A DNA stretch of 64,000 nt from Dioscorea cayenensis subsp. rotundata (lineage: Eukaryota > Streptophyta > Magnoliopsida > Dioscoreales > Dioscoreaceae), in the NCBI RefSeq assembly GCF_009730915.1, contig NC_052480.1:22208419-22272418 (forward strand), written 5' to 3'. The translations under genes were made by a program, and so were the position numbers. Each line of letters starts with the position of its first letter. Position 1 is the first letter of the stretch. The notes under the pieces are model-generated. The model saw nothing but the letters and a program-made list of their open reading frames with translations. It was not told where the DNA came from and searched no databases. Shown here piece after piece: positions 35,483 to 47,890 of this stretch.

Positions 35483-36482
35483 NNNNNNNNNNNNNNNNNN
35501 NNNNNNNNNNNNNNNNNNNNNNNNNNNNNNNNNNNNNNNNNNNNNNNNNNNNNNNNNNNNNNNNNNNNNNNNNNNNNNNNNNNNNNNNNNNNNNNNNNNN
35601 NNNNNNNNNNNNNNNNNNNNNNNNNNNNNNNNNNNNNNNNNNNNNNNNNNNNNNNNNNNNNNNNNNNNNNNNNNNNNNNNNNNNNNNNNNNNNNNNNNNN
35701 NNNNNNNNNNNNNNNNNNNNNNNNNNNNNNNNNNNNNNNNNNNNNNNNNNNNNNNNNNNNNNNNNNNNNNNNNNNNNNNNNNNNNNNNNNNNNNNNNNNN
35801 NNNNNNNNNNNNNNNNNNNNNNNNNNNNNNNNNNNNNNNNNNNNNNNNNNNNNNNNNNNNNNNNNNNNNNNNNNNNNNNNNNNNNNNNNNNNNNNNNNNN
35901 NNNNNNNNNNNNNNNNNNNNNNNNNNNNNNNNNNNNNNNNNNNNNNNNNNNNNNNNNNNNNNNNNNNNNNNNNNNNNNNNNNNNNNNNNNNNNNNNNNNN
36001 NNNNNNNNNNNNNNNNNNNNNNNNNNNNNNNNNNNNNNNNNNNNNNNNNNNNNNNNNNNNNNNNNNNNNNNNNNNNNNNNNNNNNNNNNNNNNNNNNNNN
36101 NNNNNNNNNNNNNNNNNNNNNNNNNNNNNNNNNNNNNNNNNNNNNNNNNNNNNNNNNNNNNNNNNNNNNNNNNNNNNNNNNNNNNNNNNNNNNNNNNNNN
36201 NNNNNNNNNNNNNNNNNNNNNNNNNNNNNNNNNNNNNNNNNNNNNNNNNNNNNNNNNNNNNNNNNNNNNNNNNNNNNNNNNNNNNNNNNNNNNNNNNNNN
36301 NNNNNNNNNNNNNNNNNNNNNNNNNNNNNNNNNNNNNNNNNNNNNNNNNNNNNNNNNNNNNNNNNNNNNNNNNNNNNNNNNNNNNNNNNNNNNNNNNNNN
36401 NNNNNNNNNNNNNNNNNNNNNNNNNNNNNNNNNNNNNNNNNNNNNNNNNNNNNNNNNNNNNNNNNNNNNNNNNNNNNNNNNN
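35483..36482. other. Assembly gap, 1000 N
   Basis: Exactly 1000 unknown bases, the same size as the first gap, hence a placeholder. Confidence 0.99.
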
Positions 36483-37999
36483 CACATAATTGCATGTTTT
36501 GGTTTATATATTATCAGTATCTCTTGTGCTTATTAGAACAAATCTACCACTCAAGGTTCTGGTTCTTCTTTTAGTTGGTCTTTGTATTATTTGAGATTTT
36601 TCCTTTTACTTATATTTAGTTTTATTTAAAAGCATTAATTTATAGTTAAGCTCATAAACTAACACTTACAATTCTTATGCAGCTAAAGAAAGTTAGCAAG
36701 AGTTAAAAAAAACTACAGTTTGCATCAACAAAATCAAATAAAGATTGACCAAATCAGGTACATATGCCATTTAATATTATATATAATATAAGGATGATAT
36801 ACTTTCTTATGGTATACTTTGTGCTCTATGATAGTGTATTCAGAATATATGTATAGTAGACATATTTACAATTATATAAGATAGGCAGATAGCAACAAAC
36901 AAGATAGAAGGCAGTTACAATTTCTTTTCCCCGTATATTTATATATACATCGTTATTTGTTATTTATTGTTTTTTCCCCTTTTATAGATTATATTTATAG
37001 ATATTGTTTAAAAAAAATTCAAAAAAAACCTCAAAAAACAAGATAACGAAGGGTGTAACGGTTTGGTTTGTATGTTTAATTTTTTAATAAAGATAATATA
37101 GATATTGTTTTTGTTTTTTCCACTTAAATATATATTACCGTATATAATAATAAATATATAATAGCTATAGGATTGAGTCCAACTATTAATCATCGGGATC
37201 TAAAATGTATTTTTCTTTTGACTAATTCTACATACATCTACACATCTAACGCTTCGTCACAACTCGCTATTCTTCACCTGATCTCACTACATATATACAT
37301 CTTACAAAATACTAAATCGATGACGCAACACACCATTCAAACATAACAACACAATTGTACATATATATATGTGTGTACTCAAAATACTAAATTGATGATG
37401 TCCAACAGATTCAAACAAAACAACACAATCAGATATATATATATATATATAGACATTCACATTCACTATATTGATTTGAAAGTCATTTTATAGACAAACT
37501 ATAATGCAACACCAATTTGTCATATTCAAAATATTTATTAAAAATTACATAAAAACTTGCAAATTAGTAAAATTATTTTTGGTAGATCAATCAGCATGCT
37601 TCCCAACAGTAAAGAAGTAGACAAGAAAATAACAACATATTGATTTATTTATTAATAAAAAGTGTTAAAAATATAAAACAAATCTACTCTTCTTTTAAGA
37701 AAATCCACCAAAGAAGAAGATCTAGAGGATCAACATATATAAAGTTGATCCCTTAAATTCCCTTCCATGTCATTTGGAGCTCGCTTTGATTGGACTGATG
37801 AATTTAATATTCTTTGTTGTATTGAACCTATTTCCCATTAAACCTTCTATCAAAATGATAATAAATAAAATTAATTCATAATCCAAGAACGGCTCTTTAG
37901 ATGACAAATATAAGGATCGCCTCATAGTGAACGTCGATGACATCCCAACAACACTCTATACTACTTTTCCCTACAGTAACTCCTAATTCAATTCTTTTC

Positions 38000-38035
<36 letters not shown>

Positions 38036-38120
38036 CAATTCAACTATCTATATAGAGATAGGATACTAAACAATCTTAGCAACAATTAACATTGCACATC
38101 TATGGACATGCTTGACTTAT
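36483..38120. other. Intergenic with AT microsatellites
   Basis: AT-rich DNA with TATATA tracts at about 37430-37452 and 38006-38032. AACA.AACACAAT..TATATAT blocks repeat at 37330-37370 and 37400-37440. No gene seen. Confidence 0.5.
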
Positions 38121-38121
38121 A

Positions 38122-38460
38122 ATGCATCATCTTCACCCCGCTATCGTAGAAGACCATGTAGAGCATCGACTGGGTACTTAGGAGTACGAAAGAGACCATC
38201 GGACGTTATGCGATGGAGATTAGAAACCCTTCTACTAAAAAGACATTGGTTAGGCACATTTGATACACCGTGAAGAAGCAAAGCAGTGGCTTACGACATG
38301 TCTTCAATCACCTTTAGAGGTATCGAGAAAGCTCGCACTACTTTTTGCTATAAGTTTCTCACTATGCCTTCTCCATCTCCTCCATCACCGCCACCATCAC
38401 CTCTTTTCTTCGGAAAAGGAGAAGAAATATTGTTCTCAAGATAACTTGGAGATTAATGAT
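38122..38460 (+). pseudogene. AP2/ERF relic, LEP/ERF086-like
   Basis: Plus strand: YLGVRKRP, then in a shifted phase GRYAMEIRNPSTKK, back to HWLGTFDT, a TGA at 38271-38273, then KAVAYDMSS..FRGIEKARTTF and a Pro/Ser tail (PSPSPPSPPP). This is an AP2 domain of the class that reads YLGVRRRPWGRYAAEIR..TKERHWLGTFDT. The usual Trp of RRPWG is lost. Two compensating frame changes and a stop show it is dead. Independent of the ERF fragment in the CACTA element, being a different subgroup and strand. Confidence 0.75.
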
Positions 38461-38878
38461 GATCATGATCATTTGGTCATAGAGATGACGTATCGGATCA
38501 ATATTACCACCATTTTGCGAGTTTTTGTCAATCGAATGCATTACCTTCGTCTTTAATACTGTAATGAGTAGTTATTCATCATTTCTAATGATGTATTGCA
38601 AGATGAAAGCTTTTGCTATAAAGAAGAACAAAATAATTAAAGAGAGTTTTGTTATAAATGAAATGAGTAATAGAAATATAGTTTCGATCATCAAAACCTC
38701 TCAGTGATAGTCATCACTATATATATATATATATATATAAATGCAAGTACCATTAATTCTCAAATGGTTTATTAGGTAGCATATTCTTTCATATATATAT
38801 CTCAATTAATATATGTAGTGAAAGTAATTAATACAAGAAGTTGGACAATTAATGGTTGCATACTATAATGACTCGTTA

Positions 38879-39032
38879 AAAATATCAAATGAATTTCTAC
38901 CATGATAATAAATATAAATCAACCAATATAATAATAGAGTACCCCTAGCCTCTTTTAATTGACATTTGGACTCTTTCAAGATTGGTTAAACTAACCACTC
39001 AATAGCCCTTACTATTCTTATATTATGTTTTA

Positions 39033-39035
<3 letters not shown>
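38879..39035. repeat. Direct repeat, copy 1
   Basis: Pairs with 39555-39710. Shared: AAAATATCAAATGAATTTCT, ACCATGATAATAAATATAAA, TCAACCAATATAATAATA, TAGCCTCT, CAAGATTGGTTAAACTAAC, TAATAGCCCTTAC. Followed by a TATATA tract, as is copy 2. Confidence 0.75.
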
Positions 39036-39082
<47 letters not shown>

Positions 39083-39279
39083 TAAAAACATATATAAAGT
39101 TGATCCCTAGTAGAGTAAAGTAAGGAAATAGAGTTTTGTTTAAGTCATACCATTTGGGGCTAAGGTAAGGTAAATGAAGGTTATCAAACCATCTGATATT
39201 TGAATTGAAAGTAATATAGGGTAAGTTTTTATGTCAAATTACTAAAATAACCATTCAATGAGTTATTATAATAACAACA

Positions 39280-39550
39280 TAAATACAAATATACTAATAG
39301 GAATATAAATACTAATATACTAATAGGAATATTAATAATATTAATACTAATATTAGTTAATACTAATAATAATACTAATATACAAATAATAATAATATTA
39401 TTATTAATAATAATAATATGAATAATAATATACTAATACTATTACTAATAAGAATATTACTAATACTAATAGGAATATTAATATACTAATATGAATACAA
39501 ATTAATAATAATAATAGAATAATAATAATATGAATACTAATATACTAATA
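39280..39550. repeat. ACTAAT/AATA low-complexity tract
   Basis: A trinucleotide-like tract of AATACTAATAnTACTAATA, between the two direct repeats. Non-coding. Confidence 0.8.
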
Positions 39551-39554
39551 CTAT

Positions 39555-39710
39555 TAAAAAAATATCAAATGAATTTCTACCATGATGATAAATATAAATC
39601 AACCAATATAATAATACAATACTCCTTAGCCTCTCTAATCGACATTTGATTTTCAAGATTGGTTAAACTAACATTACTAATAGCCCTTACACTCTCATTT
39701 AAACCTTTTC
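39555..39710. repeat. Direct repeat, copy 2
   Basis: Partner of 38879-39035, offset about 680 bp. The interval between them includes the low-complexity tract, so slippage or unequal exchange across simple sequence is a plausible origin. Confidence 0.75.
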
Positions 39711-40371
39711 CAAATAAGATTTTGACATATATATATATATACACACACACACATATATTATACATATACATACAATAAATTTTATCACCCTAAAGCCTTT
39801 GAACTCCATTTGATGCATGGATTTTGAATTTTTTTTATTTGAAAATTTTATTATGATAGATTGCATTGAAATGGATTGATGAGTCTTGAAGGGATGGGAA
39901 CCTAACTTTGTTTTTGGTCTAACCTTTTAAAAAAAAACTATTATTATGTTAAAATCGATTGATGAAATTTGAGCCTAACTCCTTGCCATTTGGAGCATGT
40001 TGATTGTTGTTTTTGTTCAATTGTTTTTAAGAATTATTTTAGAATGAAACTCCATGCAAAAACAAGATGAATTTAGTCATTTTTTTACGACCATCATATA
40101 ATGACAAACAATAAAAATTAAGAAAAGATAATTTATCATCTCCATCACATTATGTGAAAAAATCATCATAACTATTTTATCGGTAAAAGATGAAAAATTA
40201 GAAGAATCCATCATCCATGAGAAATTTGAAAAAGATTTGGAAGCCAGAAAAACATGTTAGCCTAAGTCAAAACTTATTTTTCAATAAATAAATAAATTAC
40301 TGAACAAATAAATGAATCAAAACAATGAAATTTTAAACATTGCTTCAAAATTCCATTACAGAGAAAATCCA

Positions 40372-40735
40372 TTACAAAAGTGTTGTAAACATATTAAATT
40401 CATATTTCCATCTACAAACATGACTACAAAACTCTCTTACTAATCCATCTTCACCTAACCATTCATTACAAAGGATATCATCGATTTTTCGACCACACAA
40501 ACGGCTCTCACACTCCCATTCCTCTTTTTCTAGCCATTTACATTCTATACTCCATACGATATCTCTAAATAATTTTGCTGCAGAATATCTACAATTATTT
40601 ATTATATAATTACCAGATTTTTTGCTTTCAAATGGTTTTGAGCCATGATCAACTCTTCCAATAGCAACTATGTTGAGCATTGCCATGCCGAAGGATTTGT
40701 TTCCTCGATTTTTGTACAAAATAATCCCCTACATA
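40372..40735 (-). CDS. Hypothetical protein, possible last exon
   Basis: After an acceptor-like GGGTATGTAG an open frame reads GIILYKNRGNKSFGMAML.. and runs to a stop at 40372, about 120 codons. It is rich in Cys/Trp pairs (VWSIECKWLEKEEWECESR, ILCNEWLGEDGLVREFCSH). The composition is protein-like and unusual for AT-rich intergenic DNA. A further open piece on the same strand (NLWYLDMKEYIQCSSKIVPG, about 40900-41010) could be an upstream exon. No family recognised; it may be a gene remnant. Confidence 0.35.
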
Positions 40736-41443
40736 CCCAAGTAAAGTAAATGACCTTTAAAAGTCGCATTTGTTAGATATTGATGCCTGAATCCATTTTC
40801 AACTTCACACATGATCCGAAAAACAATGTCAAAAATATATTGATCAATATTAGTACTATAACTCATCTACATAGAAATGATAAGTTTTGCAACTAACCAA
40901 GCACCAAACAAGCTTCTCCAAATTGTCTTTCCGGGCACAATTTTTGAAGAACACTGAATATACTCCTTCATATCAAGATACCATAAATTATCAACCCGCA
41001 TTAACTGCCCAACTTTCCGACTTTTCGATGCTACATAAAAACTCTACAACTCATAAAAGATATATGTATATATATACTCATAATTCAAAGAAGCAACTAT
41101 AGCTTTAATGCTATGAGGAATTAAGAAAATTACCAGCCACGTAAAATTTTGAGATCATGAAGAGATCTAGAAGATGTTGAAGCAACATATGCAACTCATT
41201 TCTTCAATCAATTCTTGAGGATGAGTGTCAATAAAAGACTTGCAATACTTTCTCCCATACTAACAAAATGATTATCACTAGTAATGTGAGAAAGAAAATT
41301 GAAGACAAACAAAAATGAAAGCAACCAATGAAGGAAAAATACATAGAGGATGATAGACCTAGATAAGGACATCCTAACAAACTCAGAGAATAATGATCAC
41401 CACAAATGCAAACTCCCCAAACAAAGCCGTGATAGATGGAGTG

Positions 41444-41552
41444 GTGTATATATATATATATATAGAAACAAAAGAAAATAACACATAATAAATGTATGTA
41501 TATATATGGACAGAGAGAGAGAGAGAGAGAGAGATTGTGTGTGTGTGTGTTG
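41444..41552. repeat. AT, GA and GT microsatellites
   Basis: TATATATA at about 41444-41464, (GA)n at about 41514-41534 and (GT)n at about 41536-41550, in close succession. Confidence 0.9.
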
Positions 41553-41559
41553 TATCTTC

Positions 41560-42510
41560 TCTCGCCATGGTTTTCCGTGCACACAACTTTTTATATTGTT
41601 TTGTTTGCATGTCAGTAGAGATATCAAGGATTTTGTTGTCAATTCTTTGTCCTAAGGAGGTGATATTTGATTTCTTTAAAATTTCACAATTTTTCACCTC
41701 CATCTGGCTATAGTATTGATCTTTTGAGCTTATTTCGGCAGGAGACTTTTACGCAGCTATTGAGATAATCCTGTCATTTGTCGTAGGATTTTGCTATTAT
41801 AGGGCGTCTCAGTATGCTAGCATTTTCTTTGTCTCGATTTAATCAGCTTGATGGTCATGGTGTTTTCAAAGCATGATCGTAATGTATGTTGTTTGCACCT
41901 CTCTCGGCAAAGATATTAAGGATTCTCGTTTCCTCAGATGAAGTTGTCCAGCGAAGATTTACAAAGATGGATGGATATCGAGATACGCTAACTAATCATT
42001 TAAGCATGATATGACACATGAGAAAGCGAGAAAGTCGTGTGTTTTGTTTGTTTGAGTTTCTGATCTTCTTTGCCATGGTCTTCCACCATATAGTATGTTT
42101 TGCATATGTCACTACAATATGCAGGATGTTTGTTGTCAACGCCTCGTCCAGCAAATTGAATTTGCTTTTAATCCTATCACGATGTGTCGTCAATACAATA
42201 TCATCTTTGAGCTTATTTGGCAAAAGACTAGAGCTATTAGCTAGCTGTATCATTTGTCATGGGATATCTTTGTCATGATCCAGACATCTGTAGTTACTTT
42301 TGCTATGTGCAATTTAACGATTGATGGTCGTTTGTACTTTCAAGCAGGTCTTTTCCTTTTTCTTTTATGATGTTGTCTGCATCTCTTTCGACCAAGATAT
42401 TGGGATTATGTTCTCAATACGTCTGTCCAAGAAAACAAGATTTGCTAAAAGATGACATTTATGGATGCATCAAGATCGCCCAGCTAATCATTTAAGCATG
42501 GTGGCAAATA
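41560..42510. repeat. Diverged tandem duplication, about 480 bp units
   Basis: Units about 41560-42005 and 42060-42510 share, in order: CTCGCCATGGTTTTCC/TTTGCCATGGTCTTCC, GTTGTCAA.TC.TCGTCC, TTTGAGCTTATTTCGGCA, TGTC.TTTGTC.TAGGAT, TTGATGGTC, TGTTGT.TGCA.CTCTTTCG.C.AAGATATT, ATGGAT..ATC.AGAT.CGC, CTAATCATTTAAGCATG. Non-coding now; too diverged to assign. Confidence 0.6.
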
Positions 42511-43089
42511 GCTAGATTCATCTTTGGTATTTGAGCTTGACTTCTTAGTCTTTCCTGAATTATTATATGTTATAACACAGATATATGTTGTTCATCGCCT
42601 CCCATCCAATCAGGGGAGACAATCCATGAGTGATCTACACGCATAAATCGCCGGGATCCACATAGAGTTTTGCTAGCTTTATGGCAGGATTGATGGAATA
42701 TGTATCATCATGATCCAAAATCTAAGGGTTTGCTAGCTTTTGGCTCGACTGGTATATCTACTCTTCTTTTAAGAAAATCTACCACTTCTGGATTTTATCA
42801 TAATTTTGAACATTTGTCAAATTACATACTCAGAGATTGTACGCAGATTGAAATCAAATCTATCAAAAGAAATCCAAAACATGAATGTTATGACAACCAA
42901 AAGAAGAATAAACTGTAAACCATCTCTATATATAGAACAGAGATGCTCTTCCAACACTGATCATCAAATCCCTAGATCGGGGCGGTGGTAAAGACTCGAC
43001 AAAAGATACACTATCATCACGTCTAATCTTTTCTACAATTCCAAGATCTCTCTTTGCTCATCCTTCCTTATTGTGTGTGTGTGTGTGTG

Positions 43090-43125
<36 letters not shown>

Positions 43126-44560
43126 ATAAATTATCAACCCGCTTAGTTTTATTTATAGCAAATACATATCATACGCATCTCGAATGTATCTCGCCCTTAT
43201 TATAATTTCTAATGCGACAGCAGCGTTAGGAAAGCAAAACAAAGAAAGAGAATGAGTACATCCAAATTCACGAACAATTTCCCAGGCTGTCGCGGTATGG
43301 AGCGCCTTGAGAAAACAGAGTTACCAAGATGCTTCATAGTGATCTTGGCAAAGAACCGTCAGTTTCGAAAGCTTCTTACTTTTACCTAATTTTAATTGTG
43401 TCATCACTCTCTTCCGCTCGTTGTTCTTTCCTCTATTATTGTTCTTATAATCATATAGCCTACTCATTTGTGTGTATGCTCAACTACATATGAAATAACC
43501 TGCAAAATCCCTCATAGTGATGAAAGACATGATGTAGATATGGAGGAGGCAATATCGTGACTAATGGACTGCGATATATCGCAAAGCCATGCCTTTGATA
43601 TGGTAGAAAACAAGTTCTTGGGTATGGTTTATTTATTCACGCATTTATTTGACTGAGAGATTATTAGCATTTTTCCTCCATAATGCTTAGTATCATCTCC
43701 CAAAGCTCTAATGGATGAGAGGTGATGATTGGGTCAATGATTTTATGACAAGCTATTCACAGAAAACCACAAAGCCACCAATGGCTGGGCCCGGTAATAT
43801 ATATTGTTTTGTAAGTTGTCGGATCAATCGCGTATCACTCTATGGGAGAAGCAAAACACGTGGTAGCAAAGAAAAGGCAAACAGACTGCAATTTCGACAA
43901 GCTTTTATTAAGTTATGCTCTGTTATTATATCAAATCCCATTTCATATTTATTATATATTCACTAACATTGTTTTATTTCATACTTTATCTCTATTATTG
44001 TCCATTGTACAAAAAAAATCCTCTCACAAGTCATAAATTTTTCTCTTGAAATAAAACTATTAATCTCAATTGAAATTATTCACCTGAGGAGAGTTATGGT
44101 ACCTAAAAAAACTTTTAGTGACCACGCAAGCACAATGCATACAATGTCCAAGAATTCAATGACAAACAGCAAAACATAAATTATTAACAAATTATGACAA
44201 ACTTATTCACCATTGTTGTAGGCTCGATTTGAATAACAACGGCTACTACGACTCATTGCTTTCTTTCATCGACCAAGCAAAGAAGGTTTCATCAAAATTG
44301 GGGTGCAGACATATTCGGCCGCAAGCTGAGTATAAGCGACTTATGGAGAAAACTCAGTATATTTTTACGAAATGTGAATCCATAATATGAATGCGATAGT
44401 GGTTATTTGCACTACTAATGTTGGCATTTTCTGCGAAAATGTTGGACTACCACATCATCGTATGAACTAGTGTCATCAAAACTCAGAATTGGAACTATGA
44501 GCGACTAGAACACTCCATGCCCACTTCAATTTAAATATATGACCCATAACTCAGGTTAAC
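42511..44560. other. Intergenic, no gene supported
   Basis: Apart from the GT microsatellite there are only short frames. CTAAGGGTTTGCTAGCTTTTGG and GAGTTTTGCTAGCTTTATGG (42665-42740) are a small local repeat. Confidence 0.4.
43074..43126. repeat. GT microsatellite
   Basis: An about 50 bp (TG)n run with one C interruption. Confidence 0.95.
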
Positions 44561-44599
44561 TACTAAATTAATCTTAGACTAATCATGATTAATGAGATA

Positions 44600-45720
44600 C
44601 ACGTATAAACGAGCATACTTGCGTATCGATTTTAAAAATACTGAAAACAAAATAGACCTTCACTCGAGTGATTTACTACGGTTTATCATGAAAAGGCAAA
44701 TCGTAACACTAAAGCGATCCATGCCCAGTGGCATAGCATTGGTAACTTTATGGCATGGCATCAATCCACCATCTGTAACACATTGCTAATGATGAGCTAC
44801 TAATACGGTGACTTGTCGAGGTTGACTCATCAAAGCAACCTGATGGGAGCTACCGGAGTCGCAGCTAAATTCACCGCAGCCACGCACAGGAATCGGCTGC
44901 ACGTCGGCGCCAGCCAGACCTTCTGACGCATAGATGGCGTTATTTGAACGCACAAAACAAGTATCTCACGACGCATTTATAATGAAAATCATGAGATGAA
45001 ATGGATTATTTTACGTGCCACCCTTTTATGTTGCTGATTGGAATGGACGATAAAAACTTGAACTTTGCCCGTGTTAATACATGAATACGTTTACCAATAT
45101 TTACATCTGTTTTCATTAATGAAACACTTCTAATAAACAACAATTGTCGGCACATAAAATGACCAGTACATGTAAAATGCACATAAATAATTGATTTACT
45201 GCGGTCCTATCATGACGAAAACAAAACGAAATGTAACTTGCAAAACAATCCATGCATTAGTAGCTGCAGCATGTGATAGTATAGTTTCCTAATTAACAAC
45301 TTCCATTACGTAATGATGAGTTAAGATGTTATATTTAGTTTCGGGCTTCAAAACTCAATCAAACAACCATGGCGAAAACCTGCGGAAATGCGATTCACTC
45401 CCAACAGCTGGCAAAAATCGCTACGATTGACCTCCAGCCTTCCGGTTAGTATGGCAGCAGCTGATGTTAGTGTACAAAGATATGCGCTGCGTTACGTCCA
45501 TGAGAAAATACGTGAGATGAAATGATTAGTACCCTTTTACATGCTTACTATTTGGAGATGGACAAGAGAGAAACTTGAGCTTTCTTGCGTGTTGTGATAC
45601 ATGAATACCGTACTTTGACAAATTAAATGTGTTTTCGAAAAAGAAATCAATGACTTCTAATAAATAACAATTATCCATCCAAAGCCAAAATGATAATTAT
45701 CTTTAGAGTTTTTCAAATAC
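44600..45720. repeat. Diverged tandem duplication, about 530-600 bp units
   Basis: The following recur in order in two blocks (about 44660-45140 and 45190-45700): GATTTACT.CGGT..TATCATGA, ATCCATGC, TAATGATGAG, GAGATGAAATG.ATTA, ACCCTTTTA, TTGAACTTTGC/TTGAGCTTTCTTGC, ATACATGAATAC, AATAAACAACAATT. Short GC-rich patches (44820-44935 and 45365-45450) interrupt. No coding function seen. Confidence 0.5.
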
Positions 45721-45870
45721 AAACAATGAATATATATATAGACACATTAATTGGAAACAAGGAGACAATAGAAAACAACCCACGTAGCGTCCAACTGGGC
45801 CTGTGCACGCAGATTATATGATTATCTCAACCCTCTTCATCTCCCTGAAAACCCAGTTTTATCATTTGTC

Positions 45871-45896
45871 CCTCTCTCTCTCTCTCTCTCTCTCTC
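45871..45896. repeat. CT microsatellite
   Basis: A (TC)n run of about 26 bp. Confidence 0.9.
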
Positions 45897-45904
45897 TAAA
45901 CCCT

Positions 45905-46245
45905 TGATGTGTTTCCATCTTTGATTGAGGAAGTTCCCGATTATCTTGCTTGACATTTGATGCCCTAATATGCCTTTTTTTTCCAACGTATTTTGGTTGG
46001 TATAAGTCATTTACATTGTATATGTGTGTATTTTTTGGAATCTTGATGCATTGATGTGATTATATTTGATCTAGATAAAACTAACCGGTAATGTGTTTCA
46101 ATCTTAGATCAAAAAAGTTTCAGTTCATTGTGCTTTGGATTTGATGTTCTAATTAATTTGCCTTTTTGTCTCTGTGTTCCCGTAATTACATGTCATTTAC
46201 TTTATACATGTGCTGATTTGTTGATTTTGATGTGAATTTAGGTCC
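45905..46245. repeat. Tandem duplication, about 185 bp units
   Basis: GATGTGTTTCCATCTTTGAT, TTGATGCCCTAATATGCCTTTTT and AAGTCATTTACATTGTATATGTG are echoed by AATGTGTTTCAATCTTAGAT, TTGATGTTCTAATTAATTTGCC and CATGTCATTTACTTTATACATGTG. Non-coding, downstream of the first TPD1-like gene. Confidence 0.6.
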
Positions 46246-46817
46246 CAACACTTAAGTTTCAGTCTTTCAGATCATTTTCCATGAGATTTCCTTTTCAATT
46301 AGAAAAAGACAGAGGCAACCAAGAAAAACAATCAAAAGGGGAGGTTTCTAATGTCATTGCATGCCTGTGCTACCTTTTCCTTAATTATTAATTTTCTTCA
46401 TTATATGAAGACAAGATAAGTGCAGCTTTATATATATATATAAGATGCAACCACTTGTTGTAGCACTCTTGCTTACAAATAAAAAGAAAAAAGAAAAAAA
46501 ACCACAACTATATATAAAAAGGGTACATTTTCAGTAACTCTGCTTTGCCTCTGGTCCCCATCTTTGAAACAAACCTTCCAAATTATAGATACTTAATCAT
46601 GTAAGAATATTTCCTTGTTATTGTCTAGCATGCTTTCATTCCTAAAAATTTAATAAACAATATTAATTTTCCAAGTGTTTTAAATTAATCTCAATGACAA
46701 TTTCAATCTAAATTAACTTTATTGATCCATAATCAAATTTAAAACTATGAAGTTGTATAGCATAGAGAACACAAGAACGCTCATGCACTGCATTGAAACA
46801 CAACATTGTTATTGGTT

Positions 46818-47768
46818 TTAGGGTTTCACTCCTGCACAAGTGATAACAGAGCTTGCAGGAAGGAAGACTTGAGGACTAGCCCAAGCATACTTGAAAGTGA
46901 TGTTTGAACCTTGAAGAATAGGGCGACCATTGTTAACCGAACATTGATCGTTTTCGACTGGCTTGAACAACATAGGATCAACGTCCTCAACGGTGTTAAA
47001 TCCGGCGCATTTGAGCAGGATAGAAGATTGAGAACATGCACAGTTATTGCTGATCACCACTGCATATTCATCCGCACCATTAACAACTTCTCCTGTTCTT
47101 GTTTGGTTTATCCCAATGTCTGATAGACTGCATGTTGCTCCCTGTGTATTCCCTGCATACATGCATGATTAATGCCTTCATTACATAGTAACATATACAT
47201 GTATATATATACATAGATAGATAATTCTATAAGTTTAATTGGTTAATGATTAAATAGAATAGAGATTATAAAGAGATGATTAAGTTATGACAAACAAACA
47301 GTGCACAATTGTTATGAATGAGAATGTACTTGTTTATTGAGGTTATAAAAGAAAAGAATGATGACCACATATTGCTAACAACTTCATTGACTTTACAATA
47401 TATTATGAAGTTTCTATAGAAACAAAATATATAAAAGCAAAACAAAAGCCCTTTTAGTATCATACTAGCTCCTCTCTCCCTGATTAGAGATCAAAAGGTT
47501 AAGTTTTGAGTCTCCTCCTCTTCAAATTGTCATATAGATAAATAGATAAACATAAATATATTTAGATCACAATATCCAATAACTTGAGCCCTCTCCTTAT
47601 GAATAAAAATAAATTCATGGATCATTAATTATCACTTCTTAAAATCAACAAATAGATATGACACACAGAGAAAGAGAGAGAGAGAGAGTGAGTTACTATA
47701 CCTCTTTGTGAGAAACATAGAAGAAGGGCAAAAGCTATGAGGAAGAAGACCTTGTTTGCCATTACCAT
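46818..47768 (-). CDS. TPD1-like secreted protein (two exons)
   Basis: Exon 1 47702-47768, exon 2 46818-47152; the intron of 549 bp has GTATAG and ATGCAG ends. The product is 133 residues: a signal peptide (ANKVFFLIAFALLLCFS) and a mature domain with the six conserved cysteines of the TPD1 (TAPETUM DETERMINANT1) family, e.g. CSLSDIGINQTRTGEV, ISNNCACS, LKCAGF, QCSVNNGRPI and ITC at the end. TPD1 itself is a small secreted ligand for the EMS1 receptor kinase in anther development. Relatives like this one with the short NNGRPI..FKYAW form are widespread and mostly uncharacterised. GA-repeat tracts lie in the intron and the 5' leader. Complete and apparently functional. Confidence 0.9.
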
Positions 47769-47890
47769 GATATCTTTGTGAGAACCTCAATGAGAGAGAG
47801 ATAGAGAAAGAGAGAAGGAGAGATAGAGACTCCTCTAAAGACTTCTCTTGGTCCACTTGTTTCTAGATGTCTCCTCTTTATTAATGGGAG
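47769..47890 (-). promoter_or_regulatory. Leader and TATA-like region of the first TPD1-like gene
   Basis: On the minus strand CCCATTAATAAAGAGGAG (about 47873-47890) lies roughly 105 bp upstream of the ATG. A GA-rich leader follows. TATA assignment is tentative. Confidence 0.35.

Noticed and set aside
41228-41713. Ser/Leu-rich frames over the GA/GT microsatellites
   Set aside because: Translation of simple repeats without other coding signs.
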